Shown here: piece by piece, positions 14,087-23,135 of the stretch
How the letters are laid out: every line of letters starts with the position of its first letter
Position numbering within the stretch: position 1 is the stretch's first letter
Assembly (NCBI GenBank): GCA_027450225.1
Contig: DAIDJK010000001.1
Coordinates: forward strand, 1-32,841
Direction of reading: 5' to 3'
Source: Bryobacterales bacterium
GTDB taxonomy: Bacteria > Acidobacteriota > Terriglobia > Bryobacterales > Bryobacteraceae
Length of the DNA stretch: 32,841 nt
Translations under genes and position numbers: made by a program
Notes under the pieces: generated by a model
Database searches by the model: none
What the model was told of the DNA's origin: nothing
What the model saw: the letters and a program-made list of their open reading frames with translations, nothing else

Positions 14087-14111
14087 GATATTAGCAGATT
14101 CTCACAATATC
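14087..14111. promoter_or_regulatory. Candidate LysR-type binding site GATATT-N13-AATATC in the gltB/lysR divergent region
   Basis: Perfect 6-bp inverted repeat in the 147-bp divergent intergenic region; size and AT-richness are consistent with LTTR sites. Confidence 0.4.
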
Positions 14112-14167
14112 ACGCAAACCAAATCTGACGTATCGACAAATTCAGTTTTGCTTATGTTAGACTCGCA

Positions 14168-15046
14168 GTGGTGATCTTCGTCGATTGCAAGCTTTTTCGC
14201 GACGTGGCCAGCGCGAAAAGCCTGAGCCGCGCGGCCCAGATGAACGGCATCAGCCAGTCCGCCGCAACGCAGCACATTCAGGAGATGGAAAAGCGGCTGG
14301 GAGTGGAACTGCTGGACCGCTCGACGCGGCCGGTGGGTCTTACGGCGGCCGGCAAGCTGTACGCGGACATGTGCCGCGAGGTGCTGCGGCGGGAGGCGAG
14401 CTTTCTGGCGGAACTGGATGAGATCAAATCCGAAGCCGGGGGACAGGTGCGGGTGGCGTCGATTTATTCGATCGGCCTGACGGAAGTGGGACGCCTGAAG
14501 GATGAATTCGCCCGGCGATGTCCCGCGGCGCATCTGCAGGTGGAATATTGCCGCCCGGATCGTGTTTATGAAGCCGTGCAGGCGGATGAAGCGGATTTCG
14601 GCTTTCTGAGCTATCCCGAGCACCGCCGGGAACTGGCGGTGATTCCCTGGCGCGAGGAAAAGATGACGCTGGTGGTTTATCCGACGCACCGGCTGGCGGC
14701 GCGGGATTCGATCGTCCCGTCCGATCTGGCCGGCGAAGACTTCATCACCTTCGACGAGGATGTGCCGGTACGGCGCGAACTGGACCGGTTCTTCCGCGAG
14801 AACGAAGTGCAGGTGAACGTGGCGGCGCAGTTCGACAATATTCAGTCGATCAAGGAAGCAGTGGCGCTGGGGTCGGGAATCAGTATTCTGCCGGAACGTA
14901 CGTTGACTGCGGAAATTGAACAGAGCAGGCTGGCGTCAATCCCGATCGAGGCGCCGGGGCTGCTGCGGCCGACCGCCATCATCCACCGCCGCCGGAAGAA
15001 GTTCACACGGGCGGCGCGCGAATTTCTGGAACTGGTGACGGTGTAG
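14168..15046 (+). CDS. LysR-family transcriptional regulator, divergent from gltBD
   Basis: 292 aa; wHTH 'LFRDVASAKSLSRAAQMNGISQSAATQHIQEMEKRLGVELLDRSTRPVGLTAAGKLY' followed by a substrate-binding domain. Confidence 0.93.
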   Translation: MVIFVDCKLFRDVASAKSLSRAAQMNGISQSAATQHIQEMEKRLGVELLDRSTRPVGLTAAGKLYADMCREVLRREASFLAELDEIKSEAGGQVRVASIYSIGLTEVGRLKDEFARRCPAAHLQVEYCRPDRVYEAVQADEADFGFLSYPEHRRELAVIPWREEKMTLVVYPTHRLAARDSIVPSDLAGEDFITFDEDVPVRRELDRFFRENEVQVNVAAQFDNIQSIKEAVALGSGISILPERTLTAEIEQSRLASIPIEAPGLLRPTAIIHRRRKKFTRAAREFLELVTV

Positions 15047-15073
15047 CCCGCGGGACTTCGGACAGCTGAGATC

Positions 15074-15109
15074 AAAAAAAGGGGCCCAGGCCGTTACCGG
15101 CCCGGACCC
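15074..15109 (-). terminator. Rho-independent terminator of the subtilase gene
   Basis: On the minus strand GGGTCCGGGCCG-GTAA-CGGCCTGGGCCC-C-TTTTTTT: 12-bp stem with two G.U pairs, GTAA loop, 7-T tract. On the plus strand the two G.U pairs become A.C mismatches and no T-tract follows. Confidence 0.9.
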
Positions 15110-15137
15110 GGGAATTGCCAGGAATCAATTCAGGCGA

Positions 15138-18100
15138 TCAACGCTGGATGATCTGAATGGCGTCGATCTTCGGGTTGGAGACGACCGGCACGAGTTGGAT
15201 GACGAGCTGGCCGTTGGTCACATTCACAAGATAGGTGCGGTCCACCGCCGTATGCGGTCCGCCGGCAGCGGCAACGATATCGAAGCCGGACTGCACGGTC
15301 TGGCCGTTGATGACGATATTGAACAGACGCTGGCCCGACGCGTTGAACCAGTTCTCTGAAAACTTCAGCGTAACCGCGTTGGTCCCGTTCGGCGCCGCGA
15401 ACTGGTACTGCAGCGGCTGGAACAGGGTGAAGCGCTCGGTCTGATAGAGAGACTGGTCGCTGGTGTTGCCGATGCCGCCCCAGTAAGCCCAGGGCAGGCC
15501 ATCGGTGAAACCGGTATCGGCCGCCCAGGTCTGACCGAGTGAATCGACATACTGGCTGCCGCCGGCGCGAACACGGATCGCCGATGGAGCCGGAGTGCCG
15601 CCGGCATCGATCTCGATCGCGTTGATCTCGGGGTTCGAGACCACCGGATTGAGCTGGATGACGATCTGGCCATTGCTGACGTTCACGGGATAGGACAGAT
15701 CGATGGCGAGGTTCGGGCCACCGGCGGCCTTTGCAATATCGAAGTTGGTCGCCACCTGCTGGCCATTGATGACGATGTTGAATACGCGTTGTCCGGCGGA
15801 ACTAAACCAGGTTTCGGCGAACTTCAGGTTGACGGAGTAGCTGCCGTTGGGCGCGGCGAAATGATACTGCACGGGCGCCGCGGAGTTCCAGCGCTGGCTT
15901 TGGTAAAGCGCCGGGGTCCACGAGTTGGGGATCGGATTGGAGTCGGCGTAAGTATACCCGCCGGAGAAGCCTGTGTCTCCGGACCAGACATTCCCAAACG
16001 CATCGGTGAGCCCGCCGCCGCCTGCGTGAACGCGAATGGTGGTGAAGTTTCCGCCCGGCGGATTCGCAGGCGGCGCGGGTGAGGCGGGAGGCGCCGGCGC
16101 CACGGGTGGCGCGACAGGAGGTGGAGGTGGAGCCGGCGGGGCTGCCGGGGGCGCCGGCGCGACAAAACCGCCGCCGAACTGAAGATTGACAACGGAGGCG
16201 GCATCCACGCTGACGCCCGCGCTGCCGGATACGTTGGACTGGCCGCCGGTGGAAGCCGTTACGGTGTAGCCGCCGGGAACAAGACCGATCGAGGAATAGT
16301 GGCCATTGCCGTCCGTGGTCGCGGTGGTGTTTCTGGGTCCGTTGATGTTGACCGTGGCGTTGACCGCCGGCGCGCCGCCGGGCAGCGCGATATGGCCGGA
16401 AACCGTGCCCATGGCCGGCAGATTGAGATTGACGGTGGTGTTGCCATACGGACCGACGCCCTGGGTGACGGAATTCGTCACGCGGTAGAGCGCCGCGGCC
16501 TGAACGGTGTAAGTTCCGGGCTGGACATAGAGCGAGTAACCACCGCCCGGAGCGGTGACGGCAGTGGAAACAATGAGACCGTTCGAAATCGCCTCCACCA
16601 CGGCCCCGCCGACGCCCTGACCGTTATCCGTGACGACCCCGCTGAACTGCGCAGGAGTCCCGCCGAGGACCGGAGTGAAATTGGTATCGGCGCCCGCTGC
16701 GACGCCAATCTGGAAAGTTCCGGTGGGATAACCCGGAGCGCTGACGACCGCCGTATAACTGCCGGGCGCGATGCCGTAGAAGCGGAATAGGCCGGTCGCA
16801 TTGACGACGGTTTGCGATTGCCCCGCTACGGTGACGGTCGGATTCGTGCCGACGGGATTGCCGTTGATATCGACTACCTGGCCGGCGATGCCACCGAGCG
16901 AGCTCGGACGGAGATTCCCGCTGACGGCGCGATAGAGATTCACGCGGCCGTAACCAAGCTGCTGGCCTGCCTGCCCGCCGAAATTGCCGTTATCGGCCGA
17001 CTGCTCGACAATCATCCGCGCCATTGCGGCGCTCATGTTGGGACTGGTGGCGAAAATCATGCCGCCTACGGCGGAAACGTGCGGCGTCGCCATGGAGGTG
17101 CCGGAGATCGAGTCGTAACCGGTGACGCCCTCCTGATTGGGGTACGTGGGAACAGTGGAGAGGATACCTACGCCGGGCGCGCCGACGGCGATTCCGGGGC
17201 CGGAATCGGAGAAAGAGGCGAGATTGTCGTTGCCGTCCGTGGCCGCGACGCCGAGAGCATAATTCGCGCCGGCGGGGAAAAACAGTTCATTCTTTGCGTC
17301 GTTGCCACCCGCGGCGACGACGATCGCATTCTTCTGCCAGGCGTAATTGACGGCGTTCTGCAGCGTCTGTGAATAACCCGGCGAACCGAGACTGAGCGAA
17401 ATCACGGATGCGCCGCTGTTGGCTGCATCAATGATGGCCTGGGAGATTTTGCCGTCATCGCCGGAACCGTTCGAATCGAGAACTTTGTAAACGAGGATCT
17501 CGACGGGATAGGCAAGTCCGGCGATTCCCTGCCCATTGTTGGCTGAAGCGGCTATGATGCCGGCCACGTGCGTGCCATGGCCGAAATCGTCACCCCAGTT
17601 GCAGGGGGTGGGCGCAGTGGTGGGATAGAAAGTCTGGCTGAGCGACCAGTTGATCTGGCCGCCCGCGGCGCTGTCGGTTGAGCCGCCGCCTGCGTTGATG
17701 AAATCAGGATGAGTGCAATCGACGCCGGTATCGAGCACGGCGACGCGAATACGGCCGTATTCGGCGACGGCCGAGGTCAGAAAACCGTCCGGCGCGGCTC
17801 CCCAGGCCTGTTCAGCCTGCACGTTTTGCAAAGCCCACTGCGCATTTACCTGCGGATCGTTGGGGATGAGGGCCTGCGCCTTGCGTACCCGGTTGGGCTC
17901 CACGTAAAGTACATCCGAACGCGCGGCCAGAGCGGCGGGGACGCCGAGGGGCGCCGCCAGCGGAAGTTGTACCAGGTGGATGTTGGCGCCGGCGTTTACG
18001 GGCGTTGAAGTTGCCCCGGGGGCAACCTGCTGCAGAACGGACGCCGCGGAGGCGCCTTGAGCGAAGCGAACCAGAAGTTGTCCAGAGACGGTGGTCTCAT

Positions 18101-18209
18101 TGGGTCCGGCCACGAATTGAATTCCCGCGAATGCCGCTGTCCAGCTGAAGAGCGCCATTACCAGCAGCGTGCGCGCACTTTTGGCGCACGATCGATATAG
18201 TGGTGTCAA
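15138..18209 (-). CDS. Subtilisin-like S8 serine protease with carboxypeptidase-regulatory-like repeats, Pro-rich linker and two C-terminal malectin-like domains
   Basis: 1023 aa; triad 'VAVLDTGVDCTH', 'FGHGTHVAGIIA', 'SGTSMATPHVSAVGG'; linker 'APPAAPPAPPPPPVAPPVAPAPPASPAPPANPPGG'; two related modules 'IRVHAGGGG...FAETWFSSAGQRVFNIVINGQ' and 'IRVRAGGSQ...FSENWFNASGQRLFNIVINGQ'. TTG start with AAGGAG about 11 nt upstream. Confidence 0.93.
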   Translation of the reverse strand: MTPLYRSCAKSARTLLVMALFSWTAAFAGIQFVAGPNETTVSGQLLVRFAQGASAASVLQQVAPGATSTPVNAGANIHLVQLPLAAPLGVPAALAARSDVLYVEPNRVRKAQALIPNDPQVNAQWALQNVQAEQAWGAAPDGFLTSAVAEYGRIRVAVLDTGVDCTHPDFINAGGGSTDSAAGGQINWSLSQTFYPTTAPTPCNWGDDFGHGTHVAGIIAASANNGQGIAGLAYPVEILVYKVLDSNGSGDDGKISQAIIDAANSGASVISLSLGSPGYSQTLQNAVNYAWQKNAIVVAAGGNDAKNELFFPAGANYALGVAATDGNDNLASFSDSGPGIAVGAPGVGILSTVPTYPNQEGVTGYDSISGTSMATPHVSAVGGMIFATSPNMSAAMARMIVEQSADNGNFGGQAGQQLGYGRVNLYRAVSGNLRPSSLGGIAGQVVDINGNPVGTNPTVTVAGQSQTVVNATGLFRFYGIAPGSYTAVVSAPGYPTGTFQIGVAAGADTNFTPVLGGTPAQFSGVVTDNGQGVGGAVVEAISNGLIVSTAVTAPGGGYSLYVQPGTYTVQAAALYRVTNSVTQGVGPYGNTTVNLNLPAMGTVSGHIALPGGAPAVNATVNINGPRNTTATTDGNGHYSSIGLVPGGYTVTASTGGQSNVSGSAGVSVDAASVVNLQFGGGFVAPAPPAAPPAPPPPPVAPPVAPAPPASPAPPANPPGGNFTTIRVHAGGGGLTDAFGNVWSGDTGFSGGYTYADSNPIPNSWTPALYQSQRWNSAAPVQYHFAAPNGSYSVNLKFAETWFSSAGQRVFNIVINGQQVATNFDIAKAAGGPNLAIDLSYPVNVSNGQIVIQLNPVVSNPEINAIEIDAGGTPAPSAIRVRAGGSQYVDSLGQTWAADTGFTDGLPWAYWGGIGNTSDQSLYQTERFTLFQPLQYQFAAPNGTNAVTLKFSENWFNASGQRLFNIVINGQTVQSGFDIVAAAGGPHTAVDRTYLVNVTNGQLVIQLVPVVSNPKIDAIQIIQR

Positions 18210-18587
18210 GTCGATCGAGTCTCCTTATGGTTTCCCTGAGTGATGTTCGGAACCGATGGCTCCTGCGTGAAGTCACAGAATCACACTCGGAATCCGAAAA
18301 ATCATTAACCCCACCGGGCTAATTTGAGGAGATATTTACGCTATTTATGAGTCACTAGCGAGTTGTGCTGGGGAAAGACGTTAACGCTGGCGCAATAAAG
18401 AGTACAAAGTACTATGTTCGACCGGAGTAGTTGAGACATCGCCAGGGAAGACTATCGCGTATTCGGGCTACGCAGTGTGCCCCGCATCCTGCCTTCATCC
18501 GACTCCGGAAAGTAGAACTCAAAAATCCGTCTGGCGGAAGGGAGAAAAGAAGAGCTGTGGTTTGAGCAGCGCGGCTGGTGAGAGAGC

Positions 18588-20117
18588 TCAGTTCCCCCGG
18601 GACGGCCGGGCAGGAGCAGTGCTCGCCACTTCGAAATGGCTCAACGAACGCGAATATTGCGAAATGCCGCGATAAAGCGCGTCCGCCACCTTTTGCCGGT
18701 ATTCGGGTTTGCCGAGATTCCGTTCATCCCGCGGATTGCTCAAAAAACCGATCTCAGCGAGAACGGAAGGCATGGATGCGCCGATCAATACCACAAAAGG
18801 CGCGCGCTTGATTCCACGGTCTCTCGCGACGGGGTTGACGGCCGCCTCCTGGGCGAAAAGAGGAGCTTCTATGTCTCGGGCGAGCGTCTGCGATTCCGTG
18901 ATTTTGTCATTCAGGGTGATGGACTGGATCAGGTCCTTCAATTCACCAACGGTTTTATCCGAGCCGGCATTTTCCCGCGCCGCGACGTCAAGCGCTGTCG
19001 GATTATTCGTGAAATTCAAATAAAAAGTTTCGATCCCTCCTACGGAAGCCGCGGGAGAAGAGTTGGCGTGGATCGAAATAAAAAGGTCGGCTTTGTGATC
19101 GTTTGCGATGGCGGTCCGTTCGTGCAGCGGAATAAAGGTGTCGTCGGAACGGGTGAGGATGACCTCGGCGCCCATCCGCGACTGGATCAGAGCGGCCAGC
19201 CGAAGGGCGACGTCAAGTACGACATCCTTTTCAATGACGCCATGCGGCCCGATGGTCCCATCGTCATGGCCGCCATGGCCGGCGTCAATAACCACCCGAT
19301 CGATCTTCAGTCCGAGAGCGCGAGTGAGCGACCGCGTGGCCTCGAGCGATGGAGCGGCTCGCGCGTCCGGGGAAACGGAACGCGCCGCAGGAATAACGCG
19401 GGTGGACATGCCCCTGACGTAGCGCTGGGGCGCAGTCGGTCCGGGCAGATAGACCGAGGCGAATTCAACGGCCGCCGGCAGGGCGGAATCTCCGGCGATC
19501 GACGGGGCGGGCAACAGAATCAGCGTTTTTGGAACAGGCGGCGCCGGCCATACAAACATCCGGGCGGTACGGCGGCCGATGGCGCCGCGCGAGGAGGAAG
19601 AGTAGACGGCCGGCTCCAGATAGGGCCGCGGCGCTTCCGCACCGGCAAGAGAATTGAACGGCTGAGATTCGGAGGCCTCCGCGGGCGGAGCGAGGCGGGC
19701 CGTCTGACGGCCGGGGCGGCGTTCGGGCCGGATCTCGATCAGCATCCGGTCCGGACTGTCAAGTCGCGTCACGTGATACTCGGCAGGCCCGACAAGATCG
19801 AAGACGATCCGCGTGGTACCCGGCACGGTCTCCGCAATGCGGACCCGGCGGACCAGCGCATCATTAATAATACGTGTCGCGGCGCGGCGCCTGTCGATCC
19901 AGGGGCGGGCGTGAAGAATATCGAAGAAAAGCCGATCCGGATTATAGGCGCGGTTGGATCGGTATTCAAACGGACCTGAAGTCTCGAGAACGACGCGGGT
20001 CGAGTCCGGGTGGGACCACGAACGGATCGTGGTAACCCGAATTATGCCGGAATTCGCGGCGGCGATCGCGGGTAGTGCGGTAATGCCCACCAGGATTTGC
20101 CACCAGCGGTGAATCAC
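18588..20117 (-). CDS. N-acetylmuramoyl-L-alanine amidase (AMIN + Amidase_3)
   Basis: 509 aa; N-terminal AMIN-like 'RSWSHPDSTRVVLETSGPFEYRSNRAYNPDRLFFDI'; C-terminal 'VVIDAGHGGHDDGTIGPHGVIEKDVVLDVALRLAALI', 'DLFISIHANSSPA', 'MPSVLAEIGFLSNPRDERNL'. Confidence 0.93.
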   Translation of the reverse strand: MIHRWWQILVGITALPAIAAANSGIIRVTTIRSWSHPDSTRVVLETSGPFEYRSNRAYNPDRLFFDILHARPWIDRRRAATRIINDALVRRVRIAETVPGTTRIVFDLVGPAEYHVTRLDSPDRMLIEIRPERRPGRQTARLAPPAEASESQPFNSLAGAEAPRPYLEPAVYSSSSRGAIGRRTARMFVWPAPPVPKTLILLPAPSIAGDSALPAAVEFASVYLPGPTAPQRYVRGMSTRVIPAARSVSPDARAAPSLEATRSLTRALGLKIDRVVIDAGHGGHDDGTIGPHGVIEKDVVLDVALRLAALIQSRMGAEVILTRSDDTFIPLHERTAIANDHKADLFISIHANSSPAASVGGIETFYLNFTNNPTALDVAARENAGSDKTVGELKDLIQSITLNDKITESQTLARDIEAPLFAQEAAVNPVARDRGIKRAPFVVLIGASMPSVLAEIGFLSNPRDERNLGKPEYRQKVADALYRGISQYSRSLSHFEVASTAPARPSRGN

Positions 20118-20125
20118 TTTGGCCT

Positions 20126-20800
20126 CTAAGGAGTACGGTAATAAATTCTGCCGTCTGAGCCAACCGACGTCTGAATCAGGCGGTATGTTTCGGCTGGGAT
20201 TGGACCCGGCAGAGCGTTAGTAGTCTTCTTCGCGCTTTTTTCTCTCGCACTCGCAAGATTGCGAGATACCCGCACCACGTAATTCCGGGTTTCGAGGTAA
20301 GGAGGCGTGCCTTTGTATTTATCTACGGCTTTTTCGCCTGCGTTATAGGCAGCGACGGCTTTCGTGTAATCGCCCTGATAGTAATCGAGAAGGAATTTCA
20401 GATATTTTACGCCGCCACGGACATTTTCTTCCCGGTCGAAAGGGTTCCGAACCCCGAAACGCCGCGCAGTGGAAGGTTCGAGCTGCATGATGCCCTCCGC
20501 GCCTTTGGGGGAAACGGCGAACTGATAGTAGCGGCTCTCGGCGAGAGCAATGGACTGAGCCAAAGGAGCTTCGACGCCTTGCTCGGCGGCAATCCGGTCG
20601 ATTAACTCTTTGGTCGCGGCTGCGTTCTCCGCGTTGCGCTCGGGAGAAACCGCTGGTCGAACGACGACCATACTCCGCACCAGACGACCCGATCGAGCGT
20701 CCGCCCGGACCACTGACCTGGCCACGGGAACGGCCCCGTCCGGGGATGATGCCAGCGCGGGCATGGCTACCAGCAGTATAAAACAATACCGGCAGAACAT
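20126..20800 (-). CDS. SLT-family lytic transglycosylase
   Basis: 'IALAESRYYQFAVSPKGAEGIMQLEPSTARRFGVRNPFDREENVRGGVKYLKFLLDYYQGDYTKAVAAYNAGEKAV'. Start chosen at ATG 20800 (MFCRYCFILLVAMPALAS signal peptide) rather than the 21349 ORF start, which is antisense to mobA. Confidence 0.88.
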   Translation of the reverse strand: MFCRYCFILLVAMPALASSPDGAVPVARSVVRADARSGRLVRSMVVVRPAVSPERNAENAAATKELIDRIAAEQGVEAPLAQSIALAESRYYQFAVSPKGAEGIMQLEPSTARRFGVRNPFDREENVRGGVKYLKFLLDYYQGDYTKAVAAYNAGEKAVDKYKGTPPYLETRNYVVRVSRNLASAREKSAKKTTNALPGPIPAETYRLIQTSVGSDGRIYYRTP

Positions 20801-20861
20801 GGCGACTGCGTTCCTGTTGCGGACGTGGCAAGCCACAATTGTCGATGGTAACATCCGGCTG

Positions 20862-21434
20862 GTGAGTGAATCGGACTGGACCGGAGTCGCGGGATGGGTG
20901 CTGGTGGGCGGCGCGAGCAGCCGCATGGGACGCGACAAGGCTCTGATGGAAGTAAACGGAACGCCGCTCGCGCTTGCAGTAGCGGGAGCAATGGGCAGGA
21001 TTTGCCGGCGGGTGAGTCTCGTCGGAGACCCGGCGAGATATGCGAACCTGGGATTGCCGGTCATACCGGACGCGATGCGCGGGCTGGGTCCGCTGTCCGG
21101 CATCGAGGCGGCGCTTGGCGCGACCGATTCGGACTGGAACCTTGTTGCCGCCTGCGATATGCCGGCGCTCGACGAACTGACGCTGCGGCGGATTGTTGAC
21201 GGAGCGGCGGAGGATGGCGCGATTCCCCGATATGCGGACGGGACGATCGAACCGCTCTGCGCGGTGTACCACCGGCGCTGCCATGATGCGGCGGTGGCGG
21301 CATTGTCTCGAGGAGTCCGGCGGGTAAGTGAATTCATCGGCGGTCTCAAGGTACGATACGTCCAGATACAGGATGCCGGGCCGTTTCAGAATTTGAACAC
21401 GCCCGGTGACCTCGACAACTTTCGCCGTGGCTGA
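20862..21434 (+). CDS. mobA: Molybdenum cofactor guanylyltransferase
   Basis: 'GWVLVGGASSRMGRDKALMEVNGTPLA', 'VIPDAMRGLGPLSGIEAALGATDSDWNLVAACDMPAL', 'FQNLNTPGDLD'. Start uncertain: GTG 20862 or ATG 20799. Confidence 0.85.
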   Translation: MSESDWTGVAGWVLVGGASSRMGRDKALMEVNGTPLALAVAGAMGRICRRVSLVGDPARYANLGLPVIPDAMRGLGPLSGIEAALGATDSDWNLVAACDMPALDELTLRRIVDGAAEDGAIPRYADGTIEPLCAVYHRRCHDAAVAALSRGVRRVSEFIGGLKVRYVQIQDAGPFQNLNTPGDLDNFRRG

Positions 21435-22236
21435 AGAGTATCCGCATTACATCGAATTCCGGCACGTATATAAGACGTTCGACAAACCGGTTTTAGTCGA
21501 TTCCAATTTTCACGTGGACGGGGGCCAGACGGTGGCGATTATCGGCCGCTCCGGGGTGGGCAAATCCGTTACCCTCAGCCACATTATGGGATTTCTGAAA
21601 CCGGACCAGGGCCGGGTGATCGTGGCGCACGAAGACGTTACGAACTACGACGAAGCCGAAATGAACCGGATTCGCCGCAAAGTGACGATGGTTTTCCAGT
21701 CCGGCGCGCTGTTCGATTCACTGACGGTGGCCGAGAATGTCGCATTCGCGCTGGAACAACGCGCCGATTACGACGAAAAGAACCGCGATGACGTCGTTCG
21801 CGGCCTGATGAGAATGGTGGATATCTGGGATATGCGCGACGAATATCCGGCTGATCTTTCAACCGGATTCAAGCGATCCGTGGCGATCGCGCGCGCGCTG
21901 GCCGCCGAACCGCAATGCCTCCTCTATGACGAGCCAACCACCATGGTGGATCCGATCATGAGCGATCACATGACACAGCTCATGCTGCGGCTGAAACGCG
22001 ACCACCAGCTGACCAGCATTGTTGTGACTCACGATCTGGATCTGATGAACAACGTGGCGGACACGGTGGTGTTCCTGAACAAAGGGCACGTGGCGTTTTT
22101 CGGCCCGACGAAGGAGTTGTATCAGTCCGAGGACCCGGACATTCAGGAATTTCTGGAACTGGACAAGATTATTCGCGGGGCCTCGATTCCCGCGCAGGAT
22201 CCGATGCGCATGGGGCTGGGCGAACTGGAACATTAG
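21406..22236 (+). CDS. ABC transporter ATP-binding protein, MlaF/Ttg2A-like
   Basis: Walker A 'GRSGVGKSVTLSHIMGFLKPDQG', Q-loop 'VFQSGALFDSLTVAENVAF', Walker B 'CLLYDEPTTMVDPIMSDHM', H-loop 'VVTHDLDLM'. Alternative start GTG 21427. Confidence 0.88.
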   Translation: MTSTTFAVAEEYPHYIEFRHVYKTFDKPVLVDSNFHVDGGQTVAIIGRSGVGKSVTLSHIMGFLKPDQGRVIVAHEDVTNYDEAEMNRIRRKVTMVFQSGALFDSLTVAENVAFALEQRADYDEKNRDDVVRGLMRMVDIWDMRDEYPADLSTGFKRSVAIARALAAEPQCLLYDEPTTMVDPIMSDHMTQLMLRLKRDHQLTSIVVTHDLDLMNNVADTVVFLNKGHVAFFGPTKELYQSEDPDIQEFLELDKIIRGASIPAQDPMRMGLGELEH

Positions 22237-22265
22237 CGCGGCTGCCGCCAGCGGGCGAAAAGGGA

Positions 22266-23135
22266 ATGGAGCATCTTTGGAGCCTGGGTGGCCTGAGCTG
22301 GCGCAAACTGATGATCCGCACCGTCCGCGAAAGCTGGGCAGACAATGTCTTCGGCCAGGCTGCCCGTCTCGCGTTTTACCATTTCCTCGCTCTGTTCCCG
22401 TCCCTGCTGCTGATGATGCTGGTGGCGCGGCCGGATTCGGCCCCGGAAACCTCGCTTCGGCACGCGCTGGGACACGCCGTGGGGTACGTACTGCCGGCCG
22501 CGACGGCCGCGCTGATGCAGACCACTGTCACCGAACTTCATCAGAACGCCGCCACATCGGGAGGCATCTGGATTGGCGTGGCTGGAGCGTTGTGGGCCGC
22601 GGTGAACGGAGCCTGGGCCATGGTGGACGGCCTGAATGTCGCTTATGAGGTAGAGGAGAAGCGATCGTGGATACACGTGACGGCGATCGCGCTGGCATTC
22701 ACGGCGATTATCGCGGCTGCGACGCTGCTTGCGCTCGCCGGGGGCGAGATGCTGGCCGCGTGGCTGGACCGGCTGGGCTTCGGGCCTGTTGGAGCCGCCG
22801 CCCGATGGGCGGTAATCGCCGGCGCCTTATTCATCTGCCTTGCGGCATTCTTTCGCATCGGGCCGAATCTGAACGACCGGCAGTGGCAGTGGAGCACGCC
22901 CGGGGCGGTGATTGCCGCCGCGTTGTGGATTGGGGAGACGCTCGTGTTCCGCTTCTGGGTGGACCGCTTCAACAGCTATCCGGCGATTTACGGTCATCTG
23001 GCCTCTGTCGCTTCGCTGCTCGTGTGGCTTTATATAACGGGCGCGACCGTGCTGATCGGCGCCGAGATGAATTCGGAGATCGAGAAAGCGGCGGCCGAAG
23101 GCGGTGTGGGCCGCGAGGTGCGGCGAGCGAGGTGA
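22266..23135 (+). CDS. YihY/BrkB-family membrane protein
   Basis: 289 aa, ~6 TM; 'AARLAFYHFLALFPSLLLMM', 'GIWIGVAGALWAAVNGAWAMVDGLNVAYEVEEKRSW', 'LASVASLLVWLYITGATVLIGAEMNSEIE'. Confidence 0.88.
   Translation: MEHLWSLGGLSWRKLMIRTVRESWADNVFGQAARLAFYHFLALFPSLLLMMLVARPDSAPETSLRHALGHAVGYVLPAATAALMQTTVTELHQNAATSGGIWIGVAGALWAAVNGAWAMVDGLNVAYEVEEKRSWIHVTAIALAFTAIIAAATLLALAGGEMLAAWLDRLGFGPVGAAARWAVIAGALFICLAAFFRIGPNLNDRQWQWSTPGAVIAAALWIGETLVFRFWVDRFNSYPAIYGHLASVASLLVWLYITGATVLIGAEMNSEIEKAAAEGGVGREVRRAR

Noticed and set aside
14155-14174. Short ORF MLDSQW before the LysR start as a leader peptide
   Set aside because: Too short to support; no ribosome-binding site or attenuator structure seen.
16050-16165. 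GC-rich repetitive stretch (ggcgccggcgcc, ggtggaggtgga) as a possible repeat element or CRISPR-like array
   Set aside because: It is in frame and encodes the Pro/Ala linker of the subtilase; no regular spacers.
18636-19979. 447-aa plus-strand ORF antisense to the amidase
   Set aside because: Arg/Gly-rich shadow frame; the amidase has clear catalytic motifs.
20801-21349. N-terminal extension of the transglycosylase ORF to 21349
   Set aside because: Antisense to mobA; Ser/Arg/Pro-rich low-complexity sequence before a clear signal peptide at 20800.
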